NCBI GenBank assembly: GCA_020853835.1
Contig: JADYYC010000241.1
Coordinates: 1 to 6,551, forward strand
Length of the DNA stretch: 6,551 nucleotides
Source of the DNA: Anaerolineales bacterium
GTDB lineage: Bacteria; Chloroflexota; Anaerolineae; Anaerolineales; UBA4823
Direction: 5' to 3'
Under the pieces are notes generated by a model. It was given only the letters and a program-made list of their open reading frames with translations, did not search any database and had not been told where the DNA came from. Made by a program: the position numbers and the translations under genes. Each line of letters starts with the position of its first letter. The stretch's first letter is position 1. Below are positions 1-6,003 of the stretch, piece after piece.

Positions 1-824
1 ATCGCATCCGCCAAGAGCGCTCGAATATGTCAAAGAGTTTTTCAAAGCTGGCAGATTTTCTGCTCGACTCTTACGTTGAAGCTGCATTCATGACCGCAAG
101 CGAGCTGGCTCATGCGCTCAACCTGGACGCAGCAACCGTTGTGCGATTTTCACAGCACTTGGGCTACGATGGTTTTCCCAAGCTCCAGCGCGAAATCCGC
201 CAGCGGGTGAAAGATGACCTCCTGATCCGGCCTAAACAGGCGGAACTCGAAAAATCCGTTCCGGGGATCGCCACCAAAGCGATGCGCGAAGTCTCGATAT
301 CGCTTGAACAGTCCCGCTTAGCCCTGGATACGGAAGTCATGGAAGCCCTGGCAGAGAGGATCGGCCAGGCCCGCCGGATCATCATCCTGGCGGAGGGCCC
401 CGCACAGCCCTCGGCCTACAGCCTGGTGTTGTTCATGGAAGAAGGCGGGTTCCCGGTTTACATCGCCCGCGCCGGCATCGCGGACCTGGCCCGCACGGTG
501 AACACCGCTACGACTTTCGACCTCATTCTGGCTATGGAGGTCGCCGGTCAGGCACCGTACATCGCCCGCGCTCTGGAAGAAGCGCAGACAAAGGGCATCC
601 CCACCGCGGCAATTGTGGGATCGGCCTCGCTTGCTTCGGCGCGCTTTGCCGACAGCGTGCTCGCCGCACACGCCCACCCTTCAATGGGCGTCGGCATTGT
701 GTCCATTGAAGCGATCGTCTATGCCCTCTCGCAGGTTTTGCGCTGGCGGTTCGCGGATCGTTTTGCCGGGACTGAACAGGCGATCTCCGAACTGTCTGAA
801 CGCATTCAGATGCCGTTCGATTAA
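1..824 (+). CDS. MurR/RpiR family transcriptional regulator (HTH + SIS), 5' end cut by window edge
   Basis: DNA-binding regulator of the MurR/RpiR family, whose members usually respond to sugar phosphates through a C-terminal SIS domain. Numbering from the ATG at 27, residues 24-50 hold the helix-turn-helix (ASELAHALNLDAATVVRF followed by LGYDGFPKLQ, both hallmark stretches). Residues about 105-240 form the SIS-like alpha/beta domain. The reading frame stays open upstream of that ATG to the window edge and encodes RIRQERSN, which matches the normal start of the HTH_6 domain. The true start is therefore probably a few codons outside the window and the ATG at 27 is internal. The two SIS signature loops, LAEGPAQPSA (121-130) and AMEVAGQAP (169-177), lack the usual GxGxS and SxSGxT serines and threonine, so the ligand may not be an ordinary sugar phosphate. 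The FAH gene follows 65 bases later on the same strand and may be co-transcribed. The family call is secure; the effector is unknown. Confidence 0.9.
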   Translation, partial: RIRQERSNMSKSFSKLADFLLDSYVEAAFMTASELAHALNLDAATVVRFSQHLGYDGFPKLQREIRQRVKDDLLIRPKQAELEKSVPGIATKAMREVSISLEQSRLALDTEVMEALAERIGQARRIIILAEGPAQPSAYSLVLFMEEGGFPVYIARAGIADLARTVNTATTFDLILAMEVAGQAPYIARALEEAQTKGIPTAAIVGSASLASARFADSVLAAHAHPSMGVGIVSIEAIVYALSQVLRWRFADRFAGTEQAISELSERIQMPFD

Positions 825-874
825 TATAGCTGCATCCCCCCAAAAACCCGGTAATTGACCCGCTCCAATCGAAC

Positions 875-881
875 AAGGAGG
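875..881 (+). promoter_or_regulatory. Strong ribosome binding site of the FAH-family gene
   Basis: AAGGAGG lies 8 bases before the ATG at 890. It is a near-perfect match to the 16S rRNA 3' end and fixes the start codon. No convincing promoter is visible in the 65-base gap after the regulator gene, so this gene is probably read from upstream. Confidence 0.85.
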
Positions 882-889
882 TTTTTTCG

Positions 890-1672
890 ATGCGCATCAT
901 CCGCTACCTGAAAGATGATCAGCCGCCAGCCTATGGCTGGCTGTTGGACGAACCAACCGGCGCGTTTTCTGGGGCAATCGAAGGCTCGCCCTACGAGGGA
1001 TTTCGCCGCATGGAAGCCGATACGCCCCTCGAGTCGATCCGGTTGCTTTCGCCCACCCTGCCGGGAAAAATTATCGGCGTTGGCATGAACTACGCGGCGC
1101 ACGCGCGCGAACATGGGGCGGAAGTGCCTGAGATACCGCTCGTCTTTCTCAAGCCGCCCTCTGCGGTTATCGGTCCAGACGAGCCTATCCTGCTGCCCCC
1201 ACAGTCTCAACAGGTCGAACACGAAGCTGAGTTAGTAGCCGTGATCGGAAGAAGAGGCCGCTGGCTTTCACCCGATGAATCGCTCGACTACATTCTGGGG
1301 TATACTGTGGGAAATGACGTCACAGCCAGAGACCTGCAACGCAAGGACAGCCAATGGACACGATCCAAAGGCTTTGACACATTCTGCCCAATCGGCCCCT
1401 GGATTGAGACCGATTTCGACCCCGCCGACAGCCTGATCACCTGCCATGTCAACGGTGTAATGCGCCAGATGTCCTCAACCCGCGATATGATTTTTAACGT
1501 CCGCCAGCTTATTGCGTTCATTTCGTCTGTTATGACTTTGGAACCCGGTGACCTTGTGATGACAGGCACCCCTGCCGGCGTGGGGCCGCTGCAAGACGGT
1601 GACCTGGTCGAAGTCACGATTGAAGGACTGGGCACGTTGCGTAATCCTGTCATCAAAAAGGACAGCGGCTGA
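890..1672 (+). CDS. Fumarylacetoacetate hydrolase (FAH) family protein
   Basis: Cytoplasmic metal-dependent enzyme of the FAH superfamily, which includes fumarylacetoacetate hydrolases, acylpyruvases, oxaloacetate decarboxylases and 2-hydroxyhepta-2,4-diene-1,7-dioate isomerases. An N-terminal region (1-55) precedes the FAH core (about 58-257). Visible active-site elements are IGVGMNYAAHAREHG (62-76), with a His71/Glu74 pair like the catalytic dyad of FAHD1-type enzymes; HEAEL (111-115) and GNDVTARD (141-148), supplying the likely Mg/Mn ligands Glu112, Glu114 and Asp143; Lys160 in SKGFD; and the MTGTPAGVG loop (224-232). The 260-residue length is normal for the single-domain bacterial group. 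All key residues are present, so it should be active. Substrate cannot be told from sequence: acylpyruvate hydrolysis or oxaloacetate decarboxylation is the best guess from the His/Glu pair. It sits between a regulator and a membrane protein gene that starts 8 bases after its stop. Confidence 0.93.
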   Translation: MRIIRYLKDDQPPAYGWLLDEPTGAFSGAIEGSPYEGFRRMEADTPLESIRLLSPTLPGKIIGVGMNYAAHAREHGAEVPEIPLVFLKPPSAVIGPDEPILLPPQSQQVEHEAELVAVIGRRGRWLSPDESLDYILGYTVGNDVTARDLQRKDSQWTRSKGFDTFCPIGPWIETDFDPADSLITCHVNGVMRQMSSTRDMIFNVRQLIAFISSVMTLEPGDLVMTGTPAGVGPLQDGDLVEVTIEGLGTLRNPVIKKDSG

Positions 1673-1680
1673 TCTGAGAC

Positions 1681-2691
1681 ATGGCCCTGGATATCCACAC
1701 CGCGATCCAGACTGCGCTTGTGATCTCGGTGATCGCCCTGATCCTGAGCATCTGGTTCGGGATTCAGTCGATCCGCAAAGCGCGCGCCCTCCCTTTCTTT
1801 CGCATGCGCCGGGATACCATGACCCGCGGCTGGAGGCTGCTCGCCTGGGCCGTCTTCTGGGGCATCCTGGCGGTGCTGCTTAACTCGCAGATAGAACCGT
1901 TCATATACCGGTATTACACGCCGACCGCGACGTTCACGCTTACCCCGACGATCACGCTCACGCCCTCGATCACCCTCTCCCCTACCATTACGCTCACGCC
2001 TTCCGTTACCGTTACCCCGGCGATCTCGAACACCCCTTCGATTACCCCCACCCCGGCTTTGCCGCTGGCAGTTGAAATGCTCTTCGAGAGCACCACCACC
2101 CCAAATCCGGAAGCCTTGTTTTCGGATCTGACCTTTACAGATGGGATTGACTCGGAATACCGCCCCTTGAAGCCAGGGGAGGTGTTTCAAAACCCGATCA
2201 ATCACATGTACGCCGTTTTCAGCTATGACCAGATGGTCGTAGGATCACAGTGGACTGCGCTGTGGTACAGAGATGGAGAGCTTGTTCACTACGAGACGCT
2301 GCCCTGGAACGGAGGATCGGGCGGTTTTGGTTACGCCGATTGGCAGCCTGACCCCTCCGAATGGCTGCCTGGCGAGTATGAAGTTCAGCTTTTCGTGGGC
2401 CAGCTCTGGAGGAAGTCCGGCCGGTTCCTCGTCGAGGGTGAAGCGCCAACGCCTCAGCCGACTTCGACCCCGACCCCGAGCGTCACGCCCACCCGCACCA
2501 ATACGGCTACGCGAACGCCTTTTCCAACTTCAACCCGACCGCCTAGCAGCACGCCTCGCCCCACCGTAACCCCCTATATATCCCCCACCTCCACGACCAA
2601 GCCGACCGCTTATCCAACCCTGACGCGCACCCCGACCCCAACGATTACGAACACGCGCCCACCCACGCAGGCGCTGACGCAAACTCCATAA
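1681..2691 (+). CDS. Membrane-anchored extracytoplasmic protein with Thr/Pro-rich stalks
   Basis: Function unknown. Two hydrophobic segments (about 8-29 and 52-68) enclose a strongly basic loop (R32, K33, R35, R41, R43, R44, R49), so both termini should lie outside the membrane. Residues about 80-127 form a Thr/Pro-rich stalk of seven hexapeptide repeats. Residues about 128-253 look like one folded beta-rich domain rich in Trp and Tyr (WTALWYRDGELV, PGEYEVQLFVG, then SGRFLVEG), resembling the Ig-like modules common in Anaerolineae surface proteins. Residues 255-336 are a second, disordered Thr/Pro/Ser-rich tail that ends without a sorting signal or membrane segment. The start follows the FAH stop by 8 bases and lacks a clear Shine-Dalgarno sequence, suggesting translation coupled to that gene. 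The next in-frame Met codons would lose the first membrane segment, so this start is preferred. Likely roles are surface adhesion, ligand binding or envelope structure; none is proven. Confidence 0.8.
   Translation: MALDIHTAIQTALVISVIALILSIWFGIQSIRKARALPFFRMRRDTMTRGWRLLAWAVFWGILAVLLNSQIEPFIYRYYTPTATFTLTPTITLTPSITLSPTITLTPSVTVTPAISNTPSITPTPALPLAVEMLFESTTTPNPEALFSDLTFTDGIDSEYRPLKPGEVFQNPINHMYAVFSYDQMVVGSQWTALWYRDGELVHYETLPWNGGSGGFGYADWQPDPSEWLPGEYEVQLFVGQLWRKSGRFLVEGEAPTPQPTSTPTPSVTPTRTNTATRTPFPTSTRPPSSTPRPTVTPYISPTSTTKPTAYPTLTRTPTPTITNTRPPTQALTQTP
1936..2061 (+). repeat. Seven tandem 18-base units encoding Thr/Pro hexapeptides
   Basis: Residues 86-127 of the membrane protein divide into seven six-residue units: TLTPTI, TLTPSI, TLSPTI, TLTPSV, TVTPAI, SNTPSI, TPTPAL. 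The proline is fixed at position 4 in every unit. At DNA level the copies are imperfect and use mixed synonymous codons, so the repeat is kept at protein level and is probably old. It likely makes an extended stalk between the membrane and the folded domain. Confidence 0.85.
2443..2688 (+). repeat. Low-complexity Thr/Pro/Ser-rich coding region (C-terminal tail)
   Basis: About 82 codons at the end of the membrane protein gene are dominated by Thr, Pro, Ser and Arg, in motifs such as TSTPTPSVTPTRT and TPRPTVTP. No strict period is visible, unlike the N-terminal stalk. It predicts a disordered, outward-facing tail, possibly O-glycosylated or interacting with the cell wall; that role is inference. 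Confidence 0.75.
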
Positions 2692-2714
2692 TCGGGATAA
2701 ATACAACTGCAGTT

Positions 2715-3623
2715 TTATAAGGACTGCGACACCTGGCTGGCGATCCTGGCGTTATTCTTCAACAACGCCAGATTGGCCCTCAGGCTGCGCCCCTCCGTAA
2801 GCTGGGTAAGCCGTTGAAGCAAGAACGGCGTTACGGATTGTCCTCGGATATTACGTTCATCTGCTTCCTTTTGCGCAATCTGAATTGCCTGCTCGACCTC
2901 AGTATGCAGCAACGCATCTGACTCGGGCGGCGGCGCGGTGAGCAAAACTGCGCTGGACATGCCCAACCCCCAATGATTTCGCGCTAATGCCGCCGCCTGC
3001 TCCGGCGTTTCCACCCTACAACTCGCTCGCAAACCGCTTGAACGAGCAAAGAATGCCGGGAACTCATCCGTCTGAAATCCGACCACGGGCACGGAATGGG
3101 TGTCGAGGTATTCCAGCGTCGCATCCAAATCCAGGATCGACTTTGCGCCCGCGCAGACAACCATCATCGGCGTAGATGCGAGCTGCGGCAGGTCGGCTGA
3201 GATATCGTATTTGGGGTGTCGATGCACTCCGCCGATGCCGCCCGTGGCAAAGATCTTGATGCCCGAGCGGTGAGCTGCCAGCATCGTACCCGCCACCGTG
3301 GTGCCGCCGCTCCAGCCGAACGTAAGGGCCGGGGCGAAGTCGCGGGCGCTGATTTTGTGCAAGTCGCGCTCCTGCGCCAGGCGCTCGGTCTGACTCTTAT
3401 CCAGACCTACGTGCACGCGGCCTTGCAGCACACCGATCGTAGCCGGAACGACCCCCTGCCGGCGGATGATTTCCTCCAACTCCAGCGCGAGCTCCAGGTT
3501 CTGTGGAAAGGGCAAACCGTGCGAGATCACCGCCGATTCGAGCGCGACCACCGGCGCGCCTTGCGAGAGCGCCTGCGAGACAAGGGGTGAGATGATTAAC
3601 GGAAGGTCAGTTTGATCTGCCAT
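2715..3623 (-). CDS. psuG: Pseudouridine-5'-phosphate glycosidase
   Basis: Cytoplasmic enzyme that cleaves the C-C glycosidic bond of pseudouridine 5'-phosphate to uracil and ribose 5-phosphate, the second step of pseudouridine salvage. The 302-residue length matches the family (also called the indigoidine synthase A family). Conserved stretches run in the normal order: PVVALESAVISHGLPFPQN (24-42, with Glu29), GWSGGTTVAGTM (103-114), FATGGIGGVHR (125-135), YDISADL (139-145), CAGAKSILD (158-166), TDEFPAFFARSSG (185-197), VTPFLLQRL (264-272) and ALLKNNARIA (286-295). By reading against the E. coli enzyme, Lys161 is the Schiff-base lysine, Asp140 the manganese ligand, and Lys90 and Glu29 active-site residues; all are present. 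It starts 3 bases after the psuK stop, with no good Shine-Dalgarno sequence, so its translation is probably coupled to psuK. It converges on the Thr/Pro-rich gene with a gap of only 23 bases. Confidence 0.97.
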   Translation of the reverse strand: MADQTDLPLIISPLVSQALSQGAPVVALESAVISHGLPFPQNLELALELEEIIRRQGVVPATIGVLQGRVHVGLDKSQTERLAQERDLHKISARDFAPALTFGWSGGTTVAGTMLAAHRSGIKIFATGGIGGVHRHPKYDISADLPQLASTPMMVVCAGAKSILDLDATLEYLDTHSVPVVGFQTDEFPAFFARSSGLRASCRVETPEQAAALARNHWGLGMSSAVLLTAPPPESDALLHTEVEQAIQIAQKEADERNIRGQSVTPFLLQRLTQLTEGRSLRANLALLKNNARIASQVSQSL

Positions 3624-3626
3624 TTT

Positions 3627-4580
3627 TCAAATAACCAGACGATCATATAGTTTTTCCAGGCTCAAGTCTGGAACCACCGCGCCGGGGTAACGCAGCGTCA
3701 GGCTGGCCGCGGATACGCCCAGGCGAACCGCGTCATCAATTGGAATCCCATTCAAAAAGCCGAAGATCACAGCGGAAGTCAGGGCGTCTCCACTGCCAGT
3801 TGGATCGACGACATCGGTGCGCAGCGCTGGCACCTGACCGGCGGTTTCAGATGTGGCGTAACACACCCCCAGTTCAGCCTGCGTGACGATCGCAATCTCT
3901 ACGCCGTGGGCCACCAGGCATTTCGCCGCATCGAGCGCATATTGAGGATTTTCGGTATCAAAAGTCCTCCCGCACAAGATCTCGGCTTCGGCCAGGTTGG
4001 GCGTGATCAGTTTCAAGCGGCGAAGGTGCGGCCTCAGCCGATTGGCGAGCAAAGCCGAGGTCGAATCAGCGCATACCGGGATTTTGGCTTTGTTTGCCAA
4101 CGAAAAAATCTTGCGCAGCGTATCTTTGGCCAGGTTTGCATCGACGAAAATCAGCGAGGATTCCTGAAACAAATCAGAAAACCCTTCCACAAATGCAGGG
4201 GTGAGGCATGAGATGATGCGCATATCATCCAACGCAGAATGCAGCCAGCCTTTTGAGTCAACGAGCGCCAGATAGGTGCCGGTAGGATATTTGTCGGTGC
4301 GCAGAATAAAGCGCGTGTCTACGCCAGCGCCTTCGATCTGCTCCACGAGCTGATCCCCCGTCCAATCCTGACCCACGACCGTCAACAACGTCACCGGATG
4401 ACCCAACCGGGCCAGGTTTTCTGCGACGTTTCGGGCAACTCCGCCAAAGGTTTTGCGGATGCGGCCGGGGTTTGAAGTGCCCGGCTGCAGATCATGCAAG
4501 GGCCGGCCAACCAGGTCTTGCCCCGCCGCCCCGATCACCAGGACCGGCGATTCCGGCGATGAGATGAATGTATCGTCCAT
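3627..4580 (-). CDS. psuK: Pseudouridine kinase (PfkB/ribokinase family)
   Basis: PfkB-family sugar kinase, assigned as pseudouridine kinase (ATP-dependent phosphorylation of pseudouridine to its 5'-phosphate) because it lies directly before psuG, 3 bases apart. Features in order: N-terminal beta strand VLVIGAAGQD (13-22), PfkB signature 1 region GGVARNVAENLARLG (46-60), VVGQDWTGD (68-76), the TPNLAEAE segment (193-200) with the NxxE motif that helps bind Mg-ATP, and signature 2 DPTGSGDAL (259-267) with the GSGD anion hole and catalytic base Asp265. The 317-residue length is normal. The signature has GSGD instead of the commoner GAGD, a tolerated change. The ATG at 4580 is supported by GGAG 7 bases upstream and by an N-terminus that reaches the first strand after 12 residues. 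PfkB kinases vary in substrate, so without psuG beside it the specificity would be uncertain. Confidence 0.92.
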   Translation of the reverse strand: MDDTFISSPESPVLVIGAAGQDLVGRPLHDLQPGTSNPGRIRKTFGGVARNVAENLARLGHPVTLLTVVGQDWTGDQLVEQIEGAGVDTRFILRTDKYPTGTYLALVDSKGWLHSALDDMRIISCLTPAFVEGFSDLFQESSLIFVDANLAKDTLRKIFSLANKAKIPVCADSTSALLANRLRPHLRRLKLITPNLAEAEILCGRTFDTENPQYALDAAKCLVAHGVEIAIVTQAELGVCYATSETAGQVPALRTDVVDPTGSGDALTSAVIFGFLNGIPIDDAVRLGVSAASLTLRYPGAVVPDLSLEKLYDRLVI

Positions 4581-4587
4581 GGGGGAT

Positions 4588-4591
4588 CTCC
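4588..4591 (-). promoter_or_regulatory. Ribosome binding site of psuK
   Basis: On the minus strand GGAG lies 7 bases before the ATG whose first base is at 4580. It supports that start. It is also very close to the predicted transcription start near 4592, implying an unusually short leader if that promoter is used. Confidence 0.6.
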
Positions 4592-4598
4592 AGAACGG

Positions 4599-4607
4599 AT
4601 TGTATCA
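4599..4607 (-). promoter_or_regulatory. psuK: Putative extended -10 promoter for psuKG
   Basis: Read on the minus strand, TGATACAAT is an extended -10 box (TGnTACAAT, one mismatch to TATAAT in the hexamer). No good -35 hexamer is found 16-18 bases upstream, which is acceptable for extended -10 promoters. Transcription would start near 4592, giving a leader of about 12 bases. The same box occurs on the other strand for the DUF362 gene. Confidence 0.5.
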
Positions 4608-4691
4608 TCAGCAGGGCCAATTCCGCCGATTTCCTGTTAAAGTCAGAGTATGATTAATTACTGCATTGTTAGCTTTGAAGCAATCTAAGTC

Positions 4692-4700
4692 TGATACAAT
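4692..4700 (+). promoter_or_regulatory. Putative extended -10 promoter for the DUF362 gene
   Basis: TGATACAAT on the plus strand is an extended -10 box. TTGAAG at 4675-4680 is only 14 bases from the TACAAT hexamer, too close for a standard -35, so the promoter would rely on the TG extension. Transcription would start near 4707, leaving a leader of about 79 bases before the ATG at 4786. The surrounding DNA (about 4635-4700) is visibly more AT-rich than the genes. Confidence 0.5.
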
Positions 4701-4766
4701 TCGAAGCAGCTTTCACACAACCTTTGGGATTACAGGTGTTCGTATTGGTAATAAAACACCCGATCT

Positions 4767-4774
4767 CTGATCAG
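4767..4774. other. 8-base palindrome overlapping the DUF362 ribosome binding site
   Basis: CTGATCAG is a perfect palindrome that runs into the Shine-Dalgarno sequence of the DUF362 gene. It could be chance or a small operator; nothing else in the window repeats it as a clear site. Confidence 0.25.
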
Positions 4775-4779
4775 GAGGT
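4773..4779 (+). promoter_or_regulatory. Strong ribosome binding site of the DUF362 gene
   Basis: AGGAGGT lies 6 bases before the ATG at 4786 and fixes that start. It is one of the two strongest sites in the window, suggesting good translation of this gene and, by coupling, of the next. Confidence 0.85.
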
Positions 4780-4785
4780 AGAAAA

Positions 4786-6003
4786 ATGAGTCATTATCCT
4801 GGAAAAGGGAAAGTCGCGGTATTGAAAACCACACCGGCGACTGTTCTTGAAGACTATGATCGACTGATGAAACTGGCGGATTTCGAGAACGTGCTTTCAA
4901 AGGAAGTCCGCACCGGATTGAAAATCAACATTTCCTGGCAAACCTGGTATCCGGCCTGTTCAACCGCCCCCTGGCAGCTCGAAGGCGTGATCCAGGCCCT
5001 CCAGACCGCCGGCTACAAAGATCTGGTCGGCGTGCACAACGATACCGTCGTCGTAAACACCGCCGACGGCGAGCGAAACAACAAACACCGCTTTGTCACA
5101 GATAAATATGGTGTTCCGTGCCTCTATTTATACAACCAGGATTTCGAGTGGATTGAGTATAAGCCCAAGAAGCCCATGCTCGTCCTGGATAAAGTCTACC
5201 CCGAGGGCATCTTCATTCCAAAAGACTTGATCGGAATGAACATCATTCACCTGCCTACAGTAAAGACGCATGTGTTCACCACCATCACCGGGGCGATGAA
5301 AAACGCCTTTGGCGGTTTGCTGCACCGTCACCGGCACTGGACGCACGGGGTGATCCACGACACGCTGGTTGACCTGCTCACCATCCAACAGGAGATCCAC
5401 CCGGCGGTATTTGCCGTGATGGATGGTACCTTTGCGGGCGATGGCCCCGGGCCGCGCGCGATGCGCGTGTATGAGAAAGACATCATCCTGGCTTCCTCCG
5501 ACCAGGTGGCAATCGACGCCGTCTCGGCCAAACTGCAAGGCTTCGACCCGATGAGCATTCGTTTTATCCGGTTGGCGCACGAAGCCGGTCTTGGGATCGG
5601 AGACCCGAGCCAAATCGAGATCGTCGGTTATGACATCGAGCAGGAAAAACCCTGGGGATTCGTCCAGGAGGATACCTTTGCCAGCAAAGGCCAGAAGATG
5701 ATTTATCATGGGCCGCTCAAACCGTTCGAGAAGGTCCTGCTCCAAAGCCCCCTGGTTCGGTGGTCGTATTTTGCCAGCAATTTTTACCATAACGTTTACT
5801 GGTACCCGTTCGTGGGACGGCGGCGCGTGGAGCAGGCTCTGCACACCAAATGGGGCAAGCTCTTCGCTTCCTATGGTGATGGCAATGTTGTGATGCCCGG
5901 GATGGAACCCAAAACAATCGCACAAGCGGCGGTGGGGCTGGCGTTGTTGACCGCCTTGATAACCGGTTTTATTTTCTCGCTCAATAAGAAAAAACCTGCA
6001 TGA
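4786..6003 (+). CDS. DUF362 domain-containing protein with C-terminal membrane anchor
   Basis: DUF362 family protein of unknown biochemical role. The family core spans about residues 45-290. It shows the typical HLPTVKTHVFTTITGAMKN segment (155-173), where Lys160, His162 and the TGAMKN loop correspond to the most conserved family residues, then MDGTFAGDGPGPR (212-224) and ASSDQVAIDAVSAKLQGFDP (236-255). Many DUF362 proteins carry a ferredoxin-like 4Fe-4S module; this one has only two cysteines (58 and 112) and no such cluster. A His-rich stretch (His180, 182, 184, 187, 191) follows the conserved loop. After a basic/aromatic region (320-365), residues about 380-398 form one hydrophobic helix followed by NKKKPA, giving a tail anchor that leaves the catalytic-type domain in the cytoplasm. 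It is the first gene of a rightward pair: its stop overlaps the start of a flippase-like membrane protein by 4 bases. The family call is firm, the function open. Confidence 0.9.
   Translation: MSHYPGKGKVAVLKTTPATVLEDYDRLMKLADFENVLSKEVRTGLKINISWQTWYPACSTAPWQLEGVIQALQTAGYKDLVGVHNDTVVVNTADGERNNKHRFVTDKYGVPCLYLYNQDFEWIEYKPKKPMLVLDKVYPEGIFIPKDLIGMNIIHLPTVKTHVFTTITGAMKNAFGGLLHRHRHWTHGVIHDTLVDLLTIQQEIHPAVFAVMDGTFAGDGPGPRAMRVYEKDIILASSDQVAIDAVSAKLQGFDPMSIRFIRLAHEAGLGIGDPSQIEIVGYDIEQEKPWGFVQEDTFASKGQKMIYHGPLKPFEKVLLQSPLVRWSYFASNFYHNVYWYPFVGRRRVEQALHTKWGKLFASYGDGNVVMPGMEPKTIAQAAVGLALLTALITGFIFSLNKKKPA

Noticed and set aside
1936..2061. CRISPR-like or tandem DNA repeat array in the Thr/Pro region
   Set aside because: Units are contiguous imperfect 18-base copies in frame within a gene, with no spacers; they are protein-level repeats.
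1288..2205. Long 305-codon open frame on the minus strand across the FAH and stalk-protein genes
   Set aside because: It is a shadow of two well-supported plus-strand genes; its Arg/Gly-rich stretch is just the complement of the Thr/Pro repeat, and it resembles no family.
2705..2714. Perfect palindrome AACTGCAGTT plus a T-run between the convergent stalk-protein and psuG genes, as a possible bidirectional terminator
   Set aside because: The palindrome has no room for a loop and would leave a stem of about 3 base pairs; too weak for an intrinsic terminator.
4675..4680. TTGAAG as the -35 box of the DUF362 promoter
   Set aside because: The spacer to TACAAT is 14 bases, too short for a standard promoter; the extended -10 alone is the better reading.
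4675..4708. Direct repeat of GAAGCA (4677-4682 and 4703-4708) flanking the -10 box, as a possible operator
   Set aside because: Only six bases repeat with little extension, which is expected by chance in a region of this size.
5128..5925. 265-codon minus-strand open frame inside the DUF362 gene
   Set aside because: It lies wholly within a gene with clear family motifs, has no ribosome binding site, and reads as antisense to those motifs.
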